Below are positions 8,497 through 16,385 of a DNA stretch of 64,000 nt, piece after piece. The notes beneath the pieces were generated by a model. It searched no databases. It saw only the letters and a program-made list of their open reading frames with translations, and was not told the origin of the DNA. The position numbers and the translations under genes were made by a program. Positions within the stretch are counted from its first letter, which is position 1, and every line of letters begins with the position of its first letter. Source of the stretch: VBAS01 sp964444975 (GTDB taxonomy: Bacteria; Bacteroidota; Bacteroidia; Chitinophagales; Chitinophagaceae); NCBI GenBank assembly GCA_964444975.1, contig CAYUJD010000001.1:1-64000 (forward strand), in the 5' to 3' direction.

Positions 8497-8512
8497 AAAA
8501 ATATCGGCTGGT

Positions 8513-9889
8513 TTAATTTGAAAGCTTCAATTCACTTCTCCTGTTCAGTGCCCGGCCTTCCTTCGTATCGTTGCTGGCAATCGGCTTTTCTTCACCATAG
8601 CCAATGGCACTCAGCCTGCTTGCATCAATGCCCTTGCTCACCAGGTAGCTCATTACGGTAGTTGACCTGCGTTCGCTCAGGTTTTGGTTGTAGGCATTTG
8701 TGCCGCTATTATCCGTGTGACTTTCAATGCTGAGTTTATAAGATGGATTATCATTTAATATTTGAACCAGCTCATCCAGCGGAGCATAGGACCGTTGCTG
8801 CAGTTTGGCGCTGTTCAGGTCAAAATAAATGCTCTTTGCAATAGCAGCTGTTTTCGTAATGATATCTTCTTTTACTGTAGGGCAGCCCTGGTTGGATGCA
8901 GTTCCGGGCTCATCGGGACAACGGTCAACAGCATCAAGTACTCCATCACTATCACGGTCCACAACCGGGCAGCCGTCGTTTTTGGTAGAGCCGGGCTCAT
9001 CGGGGCACCGGTCTTTATTATCAGTAACGCCATCTTTATCACGGTCAGGATAGGGACAGCCGTCCAGTTCGGGATAGCCCGCCATTTCGGGGCATTTGTC
9101 TTTATCGTCCAACACGCCATCTTTATCAGTATCGGGCACGGGGCATCCTTCATATTTTGCCACACCCGGCACGGTGGGGCATTTATCCCTGCTGTCAAGT
9201 ATTCCATCGCCATCCGAATCTTTATCCACCGGTGGAGTGATAATTACCGGGGTCGGTTCCACCCAGGGTTTGGCTTTATGAAATCTCAGGCCGATAGTAA
9301 GCTGGAAGCCGCGGTTGTTCATGGATACTTCGGGAGCTGTGTTATAAACTTTCTTAAACCCGTGCATGTAGCGGCCGTTCAGTACAATATGTTTCCAGGG
9401 CCACCATTCCATGCCCCAGGTAGCGCTGGCATCAGTTTCTTCTGTATTGTCTGTTACATTAAAATCGCCAAACTTGTTGGTTTCCTTTCCATATATGATG
9501 AAATCCACCTGCGGGCCGGCAAAGGCTGCGAGTTTTTTTGTAAACTGGTATTTCAATAAAACCGGAATGGAGAAATAATTGAAGCGCAGGTTTTGTTTTT
9601 CATTCTGCTCATTCAGCAGGTCGCCGCCCATGGAAGAATAAAGAAATTCAGGCTGAATGGAAAAAGGTGATTTTCTTACCCGGAAGTTTACAAAAGCGCC
9701 GGCCACATAACCGGTCCGGAAATCTGTTTCCAGCAGGCCGGGGATTTTACCGTTCAGTTTCAGCCGGCTGATGTTGGTGCCGGTTTTAATTCCCAGCGAC
9801 ACTTTTTGTTTGTCGGTTGATGGGTTTTGTGAACTTGTATTTAAATAAAGAAAAAATCCGGTAAGAAGAAACAGTATAATTTTTCTCAT
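8513..9889 (-). CDS. OmpA family protein with beta-barrel and TSP type-3 repeats
   Basis: An outer-membrane protein tethering the membrane to peptidoglycan. The start at 9889 gives MRKIILFLLTGFFLYLNTSS, a clean signal peptide; an earlier in-frame start would put a non-hydrophobic stretch in front. Residues 25-205 look like an outer-membrane beta-barrel (GIKTGTNISRLKL to QLTIGLRFHK). Next come four or five thrombospondin type-3-like calcium repeats of the form DxDxDGVxDxxDxCP. The OmpA peptidoglycan-binding domain follows, with SIYFDLNSAKL, SIESHTDNSGTNAYNQNLSERR and GYGEEKPIASN. A terminator follows the gene, and a possible promoter lies at 9910-9940. Confidence 0.9.
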   Translation of the reverse strand: MRKIILFLLTGFFLYLNTSSQNPSTDKQKVSLGIKTGTNISRLKLNGKIPGLLETDFRTGYVAGAFVNFRVRKSPFSIQPEFLYSSMGGDLLNEQNEKQNLRFNYFSIPVLLKYQFTKKLAAFAGPQVDFIIYGKETNKFGDFNVTDNTEETDASATWGMEWWPWKHIVLNGRYMHGFKKVYNTAPEVSMNNRGFQLTIGLRFHKAKPWVEPTPVIITPPVDKDSDGDGILDSRDKCPTVPGVAKYEGCPVPDTDKDGVLDDKDKCPEMAGYPELDGCPYPDRDKDGVTDNKDRCPDEPGSTKNDGCPVVDRDSDGVLDAVDRCPDEPGTASNQGCPTVKEDIITKTAAIAKSIYFDLNSAKLQQRSYAPLDELVQILNDNPSYKLSIESHTDNSGTNAYNQNLSERRSTTVMSYLVSKGIDASRLSAIGYGEEKPIASNDTKEGRALNRRSELKLSN

Positions 9890-9909
9890 AGCAGTGTGAA
9901 TTGGGTGCC

Positions 9910-9940
9910 CTAAAGTAAGGATAAATTCCATTTCAATCAA
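9910..9940 (-). promoter_or_regulatory. Possible promoter of the OmpA-family gene
   Basis: The minus strand carries TACTTTAG as a -7-like element, with a TTG about 20 bases further upstream. The -7 deviates from TAnnTTTG at one base. It lies 21 bases before the chosen start at 9889, which supports that start. Confidence 0.4.
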
Positions 9941-10055
9941 GAAAGTTTTTTTCTATTTAAAGGGTTTCCCGGCAGTTTATTTTTTTAAAAAAATATTTAA
10001 CCGGTCATCTTTTTTTGCCGGTAAAAGTTTCTAACTTGAGCAAACCGCCATGTGT

Positions 10056-10796
10056 ATGAAAAAGTCCGTGTTAACTTTTATTGCTGCTGTTGTTCTGCTC
10101 TCCTGTAACACGTTTTTCAAATCCCAATCTGTTCAGTACAGCAATTACAGGATACAGGCTGCCGGCCCGGGCAATGCCATGATTACCGCGATGATAAAGC
10201 CCTACGCCGACAGCATGAATAAAAATATGAATGATGTAGTGGGTATAGCAGACATTACACTTGAAAAAAAACAACCCGAATCTACGCTTGGAAATTTTAT
10301 GGCTGATGCCCTGCTGGCAATGGCAAAGGAAAAATTAGCATCCCATGTTGATGCTGCATTTGTAAACTATGGAGGCATCCGGCTTTCCCAGTTGCCTGCC
10401 GGTACGGTCACCAAAGGAAAGATTTTTGAATTAATGCCATTTGATAACATTCTTGTTGTTCAAAATCTGAAGGGTGATGTGCTGCAGCAGTTTCTTGACC
10501 TGGTGGCTGCTCGCGGCGGCTGGCCCTGTGCGGGCATAAAAATGGAAATACAGGATAAAAAAGCTGTCAGTGTTTTTATCGGGGGTAAACCGCTGAATCC
10601 GTCAGCAGAGTATTTCATCGTTAATTCAGATTTCGTTGCCCATGGCGGCGACAACGCCGATATGCTTCGCAGCATACCGCAGCAAACAAACGGCTACCTG
10701 GTAAGGGATGCCATTTTTGATTTTATCGCTAAACTAAAAAAAGAGGGTAAAAACATTTCAGCCAAACTGGAAAACCGGGTGACTTATGCTCAGTAG
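10056..10796 (+). CDS. 5'-nucleotidase C-terminal domain lipoprotein
   Basis: This is the substrate-binding (C-terminal) domain of the UshA/5'-nucleotidase family as a separate protein. The N-terminus is a lipoprotein signal (MKKSVLTFIAAVVLLSC). Diagnostic segments are ESTLGNFMADALL, AAFVNYGGIRLSQLPAGTVTKGKIFELMPFDN and VNSDFVAHGGDNADML, which in UshA form the nucleotide base-stacking and specificity site. It lacks the metallophosphatase domain, which is encoded by the next gene, whose start overlaps this stop by 11 bases. An alternative ATG lies two codons upstream at 10050. Confidence 0.85.
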   Translation: MKKSVLTFIAAVVLLSCNTFFKSQSVQYSNYRIQAAGPGNAMITAMIKPYADSMNKNMNDVVGIADITLEKKQPESTLGNFMADALLAMAKEKLASHVDAAFVNYGGIRLSQLPAGTVTKGKIFELMPFDNILVVQNLKGDVLQQFLDLVAARGGWPCAGIKMEIQDKKAVSVFIGGKPLNPSAEYFIVNSDFVAHGGDNADMLRSIPQQTNGYLVRDAIFDFIAKLKKEGKNISAKLENRVTYAQ

Positions 10797-11724
10797 AAGA
10801 AATTTTTTACATCAATCGGTTTTATCAGCCGGAGCTTATGTTGCGGGTAACTCTGTTTTGAATAAAATAGACGAACTGTCGGCAGTTCAAAGGCTCACAA
10901 TTTTACATACCAACGATACACACAGCCGTTTAGATCCTTTTCCTATGGATGGTGGCCGCAACCAGGGCCTGGGTGGCGTGGCAGCCCGGGCCGAACTTAT
11001 AGGAAAAATACGAAGCGAGGAAGAGCATGTATTGCTGCTTGATGCAGGTGATATATTCCAGGGCACTCCATATTTTAATTTATACAAAGGCGAGCCCGAG
11101 ATAAAAGCCATGACTTCGATGCATTATGATGCCACTACTATCGGCAATCATGATTTTGATGCAGGACTTGAAAACCTGGCAAATCAATTGACTCAGCATG
11201 CCCGTTTCCCGATGCTGGTATGCAATTACGATTTTGCCGGTACCCCCATGGAGTATAAATATGAGCCCTACCGGGTATTTAAAAAAGGAAAATTAAAGAT
11301 TGGTGTGCTGGGTGTGGGTATCGAAATGAAAGGGCTTGTTCCCGACAATCTTTCCGGCAACACAAAGTATATTGACCCTGTGCAGAAAGCAAACGAAACG
11401 GCCTGGCAGCTGAAAAAAAATAATAACTGTGATATGATAATCTGCCTGTCGCATCTCGGGTTTCAATACAGGGAAAATAAGGTAAGCGATGAACGGCTGG
11501 CCAGAGAATCAGAAAACATTGACCTGATCATCGGCGGGCATACGCATACTTTTTTTGATGCGCCGGTGATGTATAAAAATAAAAAAAATGAAGAGGTCAT
11601 TGTAAACCAGGTAGGCTGGGCGGGCATCATCCTGGGCCGGCTCGACTTTGAGTTTTCAAAATTCACGAAGAAAAAATTATCCAAAGCAAGTTCCCTGAGA
11701 ATTACAAAAAAAACCGGGGAATAA
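10786..11724 (+). CDS. Metallophosphatase, 5'-nucleotidase N-terminal domain, Tat-exported
   Basis: Catalytic half of a UshA-like 5'-nucleotidase. The twin-arginine motif SRRNFLHQS at the N-terminus, followed by a hydrophobic run, marks a Tat signal peptide. The calcineurin-like phosphoesterase metal-site motifs are HTNDTHSR, LLDAGDIFQG, TIGNHDFD, CLSHLG and IGGHTHTFF, so both metal sites are complete. The length (312) covers only this domain. The substrate-binding domain is the preceding lipoprotein, with 11 bases of overlap suggesting coupled translation. The two proteins probably act together outside the cytoplasm. Confidence 0.9.
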   Translation: MLSRRNFLHQSVLSAGAYVAGNSVLNKIDELSAVQRLTILHTNDTHSRLDPFPMDGGRNQGLGGVAARAELIGKIRSEEEHVLLLDAGDIFQGTPYFNLYKGEPEIKAMTSMHYDATTIGNHDFDAGLENLANQLTQHARFPMLVCNYDFAGTPMEYKYEPYRVFKKGKLKIGVLGVGIEMKGLVPDNLSGNTKYIDPVQKANETAWQLKKNNNCDMIICLSHLGFQYRENKVSDERLARESENIDLIIGGHTHTFFDAPVMYKNKKNEEVIVNQVGWAGIILGRLDFEFSKFTKKKLSKASSLRITKKTGE

Positions 11725-11847
11725 AAATTTTTTATTAGAAAAGATTTTTAGATATTCGTCCTCCTGTGATTTTTTTTTTTGTTCCTTTGAATTACCTTAC
11801 CGGAAAGAAAGAAGATTCTTAACTCGATATAAACTGCTTACTGACTG

Positions 11848-13281
11848 ATGGAGAAGAACGCAGAAAAAGTTTGGACCAACTGTTTAAAGATCATCAAGGA
11901 TATTGTTGAATGGCAGCACTACAAAACATGGTTTGAACCCATCAAACCCGTTTCCATTAAAAATAATATTCTTATCATCCAGGTTCCCAGTCAATTCTTT
12001 TTTGAATATCTTGAAGAACATTATGTAAATTTATTGGCAAAGACATTGAAACGTGAATTGGGAAAAGATGCCCGCCTCGAATACCGCATCATGGTTGACA
12101 GCGGAAGCAAAACCACACAACCCGTGATGATGGATGTGCCGGGGCAGGGATTTAAAATGTATCCAGGCAACGAAATGGATTTTCCTCTCATCATTAGCAA
12201 TCCTGTCAAAAACCCATTCGTCATTCCGGGGTTGAAGAAAATGCAGATTGACCCGCAGCTGAACCCGGGTTACCTTTTTGATTCATTTATTGAAGGCGAT
12301 TGCAACCGGGTGGCCAGGCGTGCCGGTAAAACAGTAGCTGAAAAACCTGGCGCCAATTCTTTCAATCCGCTGGTGATTTACGGCGGCGTCGGCCTGGGAA
12401 AAACCCACCTGGCGCAGGCCATCGGCAACGAAGTGAAAAGAATGCATCCCAACAAAGTGGTGCTTTATGTGAGCTCCGAAAAATTTATCAACCAGTTCAT
12501 GGATCACAGCCGCAACAATGCCATCAATGACTTCATTCATTTTTACCAGCTGATTGATATATTGATTATTGACGATGTGCAGTTTTTTGCCAAGGCCGAG
12601 AAAAGTCAGGATGCCCTGTTTGCTATTTTCAATCACCTGCACCAGTCAGGTAAGCAGCTGGTGCTTACCAGCGATAAACCGCCCAAAGACCTGGAAGGAG
12701 TACAGGAAAGATTGTTGAGCCGCTTTCGCTGGGGACTGAGCGCCGACCTGCAGGTGCCCGATTATGAAACAAGAATTGAGATACTCGAGAAAAAAATGAA
12801 GCATGATGGGCTCGATATGCCCAAGGAAGTGGTAAAGTATATTGCCTATAACATCAGCAACAATATCCGGGAACTGGAAGGTGCACTGATTTCTTTACTG
12901 GCACAATCTTCGCTGAACAGGAGGGAGATTGATCTTGACCTGGCAAAAAAAGTGCTTCGGAATTTCATCAAATCATCCAGTAAGGAAATCACCATTGAAA
13001 CCATTCAGAAAATGGTGTGTGATTACTTTGATGTGCCGTACGATAAACTGCTTCAGAAAACAAGAAAGCGTGAAATTGTACAGGCAAGGCAGATTACGAT
13101 GTACCTGGCAAAAGCATTTACTAAAAATTCACTCAAAACCATCGGCGAGCATTTTGGCGGCCGGGATCATACCACCGTCATTCATTCGTGCCAGACGGTG
13201 AAAGACCTGATGGATACCGACGGCGTGTTTCGTGAAAATGTGCTGGAGCTGCAGCAAAAAGTACAACTCGCCGCCATGTAA
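11848..13281 (+). CDS. dnaA: Chromosomal replication initiator DnaA
   Basis: DnaA binds the replication origin and opens it using ATP. Domain I spans residues 1-85 (MEKNAEKVWTNCLKIIKD). The AAA+ domain has Walker A GGVGLGKTHLAQ near residue 179, Walker B ILIIDDVQFF and the arginine-finger region ERLLSRFRWG. The C-terminal DNA-binding domain carries the DnaA signature GGRDHTTVIHSC. The length (477) is normal. I found no cluster of DnaA boxes (TTATCCACA) in the 123 bases upstream or nearby, so the origin is not placed here. A terminator follows. Confidence 0.97.
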   Translation: MEKNAEKVWTNCLKIIKDIVEWQHYKTWFEPIKPVSIKNNILIIQVPSQFFFEYLEEHYVNLLAKTLKRELGKDARLEYRIMVDSGSKTTQPVMMDVPGQGFKMYPGNEMDFPLIISNPVKNPFVIPGLKKMQIDPQLNPGYLFDSFIEGDCNRVARRAGKTVAEKPGANSFNPLVIYGGVGLGKTHLAQAIGNEVKRMHPNKVVLYVSSEKFINQFMDHSRNNAINDFIHFYQLIDILIIDDVQFFAKAEKSQDALFAIFNHLHQSGKQLVLTSDKPPKDLEGVQERLLSRFRWGLSADLQVPDYETRIEILEKKMKHDGLDMPKEVVKYIAYNISNNIRELEGALISLLAQSSLNRREIDLDLAKKVLRNFIKSSSKEITIETIQKMVCDYFDVPYDKLLQKTRKREIVQARQITMYLAKAFTKNSLKTIGEHFGGRDHTTVIHSCQTVKDLMDTDGVFRENVLELQQKVQLAAM

Positions 13282-13314
13282 ATTAACTGGACGGTTTCTA
13301 ATTGAAATCAGAAG

Positions 13315-13341
13315 CCCTGGCTGAAACGCCGGGGTTTTTTA
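13315..13341 (+). terminator. Rho-independent terminator of dnaA
   Basis: CCCTGGC and GCCGGGG pair with one G-T wobble around a 6-base loop, followed by a run of T. It lies 33 bases after the dnaA stop. Confidence 0.75.
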
Positions 13342-13383
13342 TTACCAGCCCGAAATAATAAAAGCTATAAAAGAATTAATCTT

Positions 13384-13391
13384 TATTTTTG
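13384..13391 (+). promoter_or_regulatory. -7 promoter element for the tRNA-Ser/tRNA-Pro pair
   Basis: TATTTTTG matches TAnnTTTG exactly and ends 23 bases before the mature tRNA-Ser 5' end. The expected -33 TTTG is not clear. Confidence 0.45.
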
Positions 13392-13414
13392 CCACCCTTG
13401 AAAAGACTTCAGTC

Positions 13415-13505
13415 GGTGAGGTGGATGAGTGGCTGAAATCAACGGTTTGCTAAACCGTCGTACGACCCTAAAGTTGTACCGAGGGTTCGAATCCCTCCCT
13501 CACCG
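13415..13505 (+). tRNA. tRNA-Ser (GCT)
   Basis: Full class II cloverleaf. The acceptor stem GGTGAGG pairs with CCTCACC and the anticodon loop TTGCTAA carries GCT, which reads AGC and AGT. A long variable arm (about TCGTACGACCCTAAAGTTGTACC) precedes the T arm GAGGG-TTCGAAT-CCCTC. The 3' CCA is not encoded. It is followed by a degenerate copy of its own 3' end and then by tRNA-Pro. Confidence 0.95.
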
Positions 13506-13543
13506 CAGTACTCATTTTGTGAGTGGCAAGTTGTTTCATCACA

Positions 13544-13570
13544 GGCGGATCAAATCCTTCCCTCACCGCC
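13544..13570 (+). repeat. Degenerate copy of the tRNA-Ser 3' end
   Basis: It matches the T arm and acceptor 3' strand of the tRNA just upstream at 20 of 27 positions, with TCCCTCACCGC exact. The T stem is broken, so it is not a functional tRNA. It resembles an attachment-site remnant or a decayed tandem duplication. Confidence 0.6.
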
Positions 13571-13580
13571 TGATTTTTTT

Positions 13581-13654
13581 CGGGAAGTAGCGCAGCCCGG
13601 TAGCGCACCTGGTTTGGGACCAGGGGGTCGCAGGTTCGAATCCTGTCTTCCCGA
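13581..13654 (+). tRNA. tRNA-Pro (TGG)
   Basis: The acceptor CGGGAAG pairs with CTTCCCG, the D arm contains GCGCAGCCCGGTAGCGC, and the anticodon stem-loop CCTGG-TTTGGGA-CCAGG carries TGG. The T arm GCAGG-TTCGAAT-CCTGT is complete. The CCA end is not encoded. It is probably co-transcribed with tRNA-Ser. Confidence 0.95.
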
Positions 13655-13657
13655 CGG

Positions 13658-13686
13658 AAGTGACTTTATACTTAGTCACTTTTTTG
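13658..13686 (+). terminator. Terminator after the tRNA pair
   Basis: AAGTGACT and AGTCACTT form a perfect 8-bp stem around an 8-base loop, followed by TTTTG. It begins 3 bases after tRNA-Pro. Confidence 0.75.
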
Positions 13687-13858
13687 TTTGTAAAAATCAC
13701 AGAAGTGCCGGTAACATATTATTCGTGGTTATACGTATAATAAGTAAGTAGCTGACCGGCTGATATTAGGAATTAAGGTACCCGGTATAGCGGGCCATAC
13801 CTTGAAGACGTTTGTCAAATCTGTTTTCGAAGCAGCAACAACAAACTTTATAAGGCCG

Positions 13859-14512
13859 TTATGTAACAGCAGGTTTTGAGTCCTTTTTTTTATTTATTGA
13901 TTTTAAAATCGACCGGTTAATCATCAAAGAAAATAAAGCCGATACAATACCCACACACATGCCCGCCAGCACATCAGTAAGAAAATGCTGGCCGAGATAA
14001 ACCCTGGAATAACCTGCCAGCAATGCAAGGAGCGGCAGAATGAGCGACCATGATTTTTTATTAATCAGGTGGGCCAGTAGCAGCGCCAGTGTAAATGCCG
14101 TACTACTGTGGCCCGAAGGAAAACTGTGCAGCCTTTTCATACTTACGCCATCAATTACATGCACCGGAAAATTTTCTGCCAGGTAAGTTATCGGCCGCAA
14201 TTCGTCGGGAAAAACCACTCTTTTCAGAAACTGGGCCAGCAGGCTGGAGATAAGAATCCCTGCGATGACCGCAACAAGATATTTTCGTTTGAAAAAAATA
14301 CAGAATAGTCCAAGCGGCACCCACATCAAACCATCGCCGGCATGGGTAAAATAGCTGAAGAAAAAATCAGCAGAGCGACTGTGATGGCCGTTGATGAGCA
14401 GAAAAGTTTCATTTTTTCCATAAAGCAGAATAAACACTCCCGTAGCTGCGGCAATGATGACGGTAAAAATAAAAGCAATGCCGAAATTGTTTTTAGGTCT
14501 TTCCTGCTGCAA
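13859..14512 (-). CDS. Phosphatase PAP2 family membrane protein
   Basis: An integral-membrane phosphatase acting on lipid or isoprenoid phosphates, for example undecaprenyl pyrophosphate or phosphatidic acid. The catalytic PAP2 motifs are complete: K-x6-RP-like KRVVFPDELRP, then PSGHSST, then SRVYLGQHFLTDVLAG containing SRx5Hx3D. About five membrane helices are visible. The start is a TTG codon at 14512, because the next in-frame ATG falls inside the first loop; that makes the exact N-terminus uncertain. It is a single gene with no obvious operon partner. Confidence 0.85.
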   Translation of the reverse strand: MQQERPKNNFGIAFIFTVIIAAATGVFILLYGKNETFLLINGHHSRSADFFFSYFTHAGDGLMWVPLGLFCIFFKRKYLVAVIAGILISSLLAQFLKRVVFPDELRPITYLAENFPVHVIDGVSMKRLHSFPSGHSSTAFTLALLLAHLINKKSWSLILPLLALLAGYSRVYLGQHFLTDVLAGMCVGIVSALFSLMINRSILKSINKKKDSKPAVT

Positions 14513-14557
14513 GGATAATGATTTAGTGTGGTAAAGTTACAACCTGTCCCGCAGCCC

Positions 14558-15817
14558 TCATTGTGTGATGCCTGCGAGCTGCAGGCTTTTCTTTTTCAGC
14601 TTTCTTATTTCCACATCTTCAATCACCGGCTCCGGCATCAGGATGAGCGAAACATTGTTTTGCTTCCACCAGGTTTCATTTTTCAGTTGATTAAAAGCCA
14701 AAACACCCACCAGGTAATTGCGTTTCAGGTCGGCATGCCATTCTTCAATCCATTCAAATCTTTCGCGGGGAATGTCCACCCCATTATCGTAACTGATATA
14801 CACTTTCAGGTAAAAATCATCTGTAAGCCGGTGCGGCCTGTGATGATACAGTTTTTTATACTCGTAATGGTAATCGTAGCGCAGGGCAGAAATATCGCTC
14901 AGCACAGCAGAAGCCGTGGGGAAACTGCCGGCGCCCTTGCCATAAAAAAACTGTTTATCGGCAAAACCGCTTTCAATAATCACGCCGTTGTATTCATTTT
15001 TTACAAAAGCCAGCTGGTCGGTTTGCTGCACAAACTGGGGCAGCACAAAAGCTGCGACACCGCCATTGTTCAGTTTTTTAGCCTGTGCCACCAGTTTTAT
15101 TTCATAATGTTTTTCCCTTGCCACTGCGGCATCACTTTGCTGTATGTTTTGAATGCCGGTAAACACAATATGCTGCGGCGGCTCCACAATTCCATAGGAA
15201 TGATTCAGCAGTATCACCCATTTGTTCAGCGCATCGTAGCCTTCCACATCCAGCGTCGGGTCCGTTTCAGCAAAACCCATTTGCTGCGACAGCAGCAGCG
15301 CCTGCCGGTAATCAATTTTATCCTCAAACATTTTTGTAAGAATAAAATTGGTGGTGCCGTTTACAATGGCTTTTATGGAATGCAGCAGGTCGTTATCGTA
15401 ATACTCTTCCAGGTTGCGGATGACGGGTATGGAAGCGCAGGCGGCCGATTCGCACAGCATAGCCAGCCCGGTAGTTTGCTGCAGGTGCAGCAGCGCCTGC
15501 AAATGCTCCGCAATCATTTTCTTGCTGGAGCTTACCACATCCTTGCCATTTTGCAGTGCCGTACTCACAATTTCAAATGCCGCTTCTGTTTCATTAATTA
15601 CTTCTACAATTACATTAATTTCCGGGTCGTTCAGCAGCAGATTTTTATCGGTAGTAAATAATCCGGCCGGCGCATTTCTTTTTTTCTCCGGGTGCTTGAT
15701 GCATATTTTTTTGATGGTGGCTTTCAGCGAAGGTGTTTGCTGCAGTACGCGGTACAGCCCTTCACCCACTACGCCAAAGCCAAAAAGCCCGATGGTAAGA
15801 TTTTTGTGATAGCTCAT
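14558..15817 (-). CDS. hom: Homoserine dehydrogenase
   Basis: Reduces aspartate semialdehyde to homoserine, the branch point to methionine and threonine. The N-terminal NAD(P) motif is GLFGFGVVGEG. The conserved catalytic-domain segment KAIVNGTTNFILTKM is followed by ETDPTLDVEGYDALNKW, which supplies the substrate-binding Asp and Lys. After about residue 330 there is an 85-residue tail; I do not see a confident ACT domain. No aspartate kinase domain is fused. The gene lies behind a SAM-I riboswitch with its own terminator, so expression should fall when S-adenosylmethionine is abundant. This points to the methionine branch. Confidence 0.9.
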   Translation of the reverse strand: MSYHKNLTIGLFGFGVVGEGLYRVLQQTPSLKATIKKICIKHPEKKRNAPAGLFTTDKNLLLNDPEINVIVEVINETEAAFEIVSTALQNGKDVVSSSKKMIAEHLQALLHLQQTTGLAMLCESAACASIPVIRNLEEYYDNDLLHSIKAIVNGTTNFILTKMFEDKIDYRQALLLSQQMGFAETDPTLDVEGYDALNKWVILLNHSYGIVEPPQHIVFTGIQNIQQSDAAVAREKHYEIKLVAQAKKLNNGGVAAFVLPQFVQQTDQLAFVKNEYNGVIIESGFADKQFFYGKGAGSFPTASAVLSDISALRYDYHYEYKKLYHHRPHRLTDDFYLKVYISYDNGVDIPRERFEWIEEWHADLKRNYLVGVLAFNQLKNETWWKQNNVSLILMPEPVIEDVEIRKLKKKSLQLAGITQ

Positions 15818-15868
15818 AAATTCTGATTTGAATGAACCTTTTACTGTTTATAATAATTTTTTTGCTTG

Positions 15869-15894
15869 CCCAACGAAGCTTTAACGTAGTTGGG
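15869..15894. repeat. Imperfect hairpin repeat in the hom leader
   Basis: CCCAACGAAGC and its partner ACGTAGTTGGG fold into a hairpin between the riboswitch terminator and the hom start. It has the look of an intergenic palindromic repeat, not a riboswitch part. It would lie in the 5' leader of the mRNA. Confidence 0.4.
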
Positions 15895-15965
15895 AGTCTG
15901 CTTTAGTGCTTTTATCGCTGTCCCTCGCATTTGCCCGTTGCCAATGGCCAACAGTTAACTTTTTA

Positions 15966-16001
15966 AATAAAAAAGCTCACCCGATAAACCAGGTGAGCTT
16001 T
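15966..16001 (-). terminator. Regulatory terminator of the SAM riboswitch
   Basis: On the minus strand AAAGCTCACC and GGTGAGCTTT pair perfectly, followed by a run of T. It lies about 40 bases downstream of the riboswitch P1 stem and 148 bases before the hom start, as expected for transcription attenuation. Confidence 0.8.
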
Positions 16002-16037
16002 CAAATACTTTCAATAGATAATTTGCAGCATTAACCT

Positions 16038-16166
16038 GACTTATCTGTCCCGATTTTTACGGGATGGAGTTGGCACCTTTCCTTCGCTTCGCTCAGTAAC
16101 TGCAGCAAGCGAGGGAGGTTGTCAAGGCTTCATCGGGCCATTTCCCTCAGCCTTTCTTGATAAGCG
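16038..16166 (-). ncRNA. SAM-I (S-box) riboswitch
   Basis: The minus strand reads CTTATCAAGAAAGGCTGAGG, then GAAATGGCCCGATGAAGCCT, then TGACAACCTCCC, later GGTGCCAACTCC and finally GACAGATAAG. These are the conserved blocks of the SAM-I aptamer: P1 (CTTATC with GATAAG), the kink-turn and pseudoknot segments, and the GGTGCCAA junction. A terminator hairpin follows. It controls the downstream homoserine dehydrogenase gene, presumably turning it off when SAM binds. Confidence 0.92.
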
Positions 16167-16260
16167 CATTCCGAACCCGATTTTTATCGGTAGAAGGGAT
16201 CTCTTTATTTTTCAAAAAGAATCCTGTTCTGTCATTCGGAATATTTTAAAAGAACCGGCG

Positions 16261-16293
16261 CAAAGATAAGGGGGAAAAACTCCAAAAAGCAAA
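16261..16293 (-). promoter_or_regulatory. Promoter for the riboswitch-hom transcript
   Basis: On the minus strand there is TTTG, 21 bases, then TATCTTTG, a full match to the -7 consensus TAnnTTTG with slightly long spacing. The start of transcription would lie near 16254, about 90 bases before the aptamer. Confidence 0.5.
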
Positions 16294-16385
16294 TTCAAAT
16301 TTCCCAATTCCAATACAGTTGTTACCTGTTTGAACCGGGTCTGAAGAGACCTGATATGTTGTTATCTTCGTTCACCTTTTTTATT

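Noticed and set aside
11725..11847. Replication origin next to dnaA
   Set aside because: No cluster of TTATCCACA-like boxes and no AT-rich unwinding region beyond a short T run; dnaN or other origin neighbours are not adjacent.
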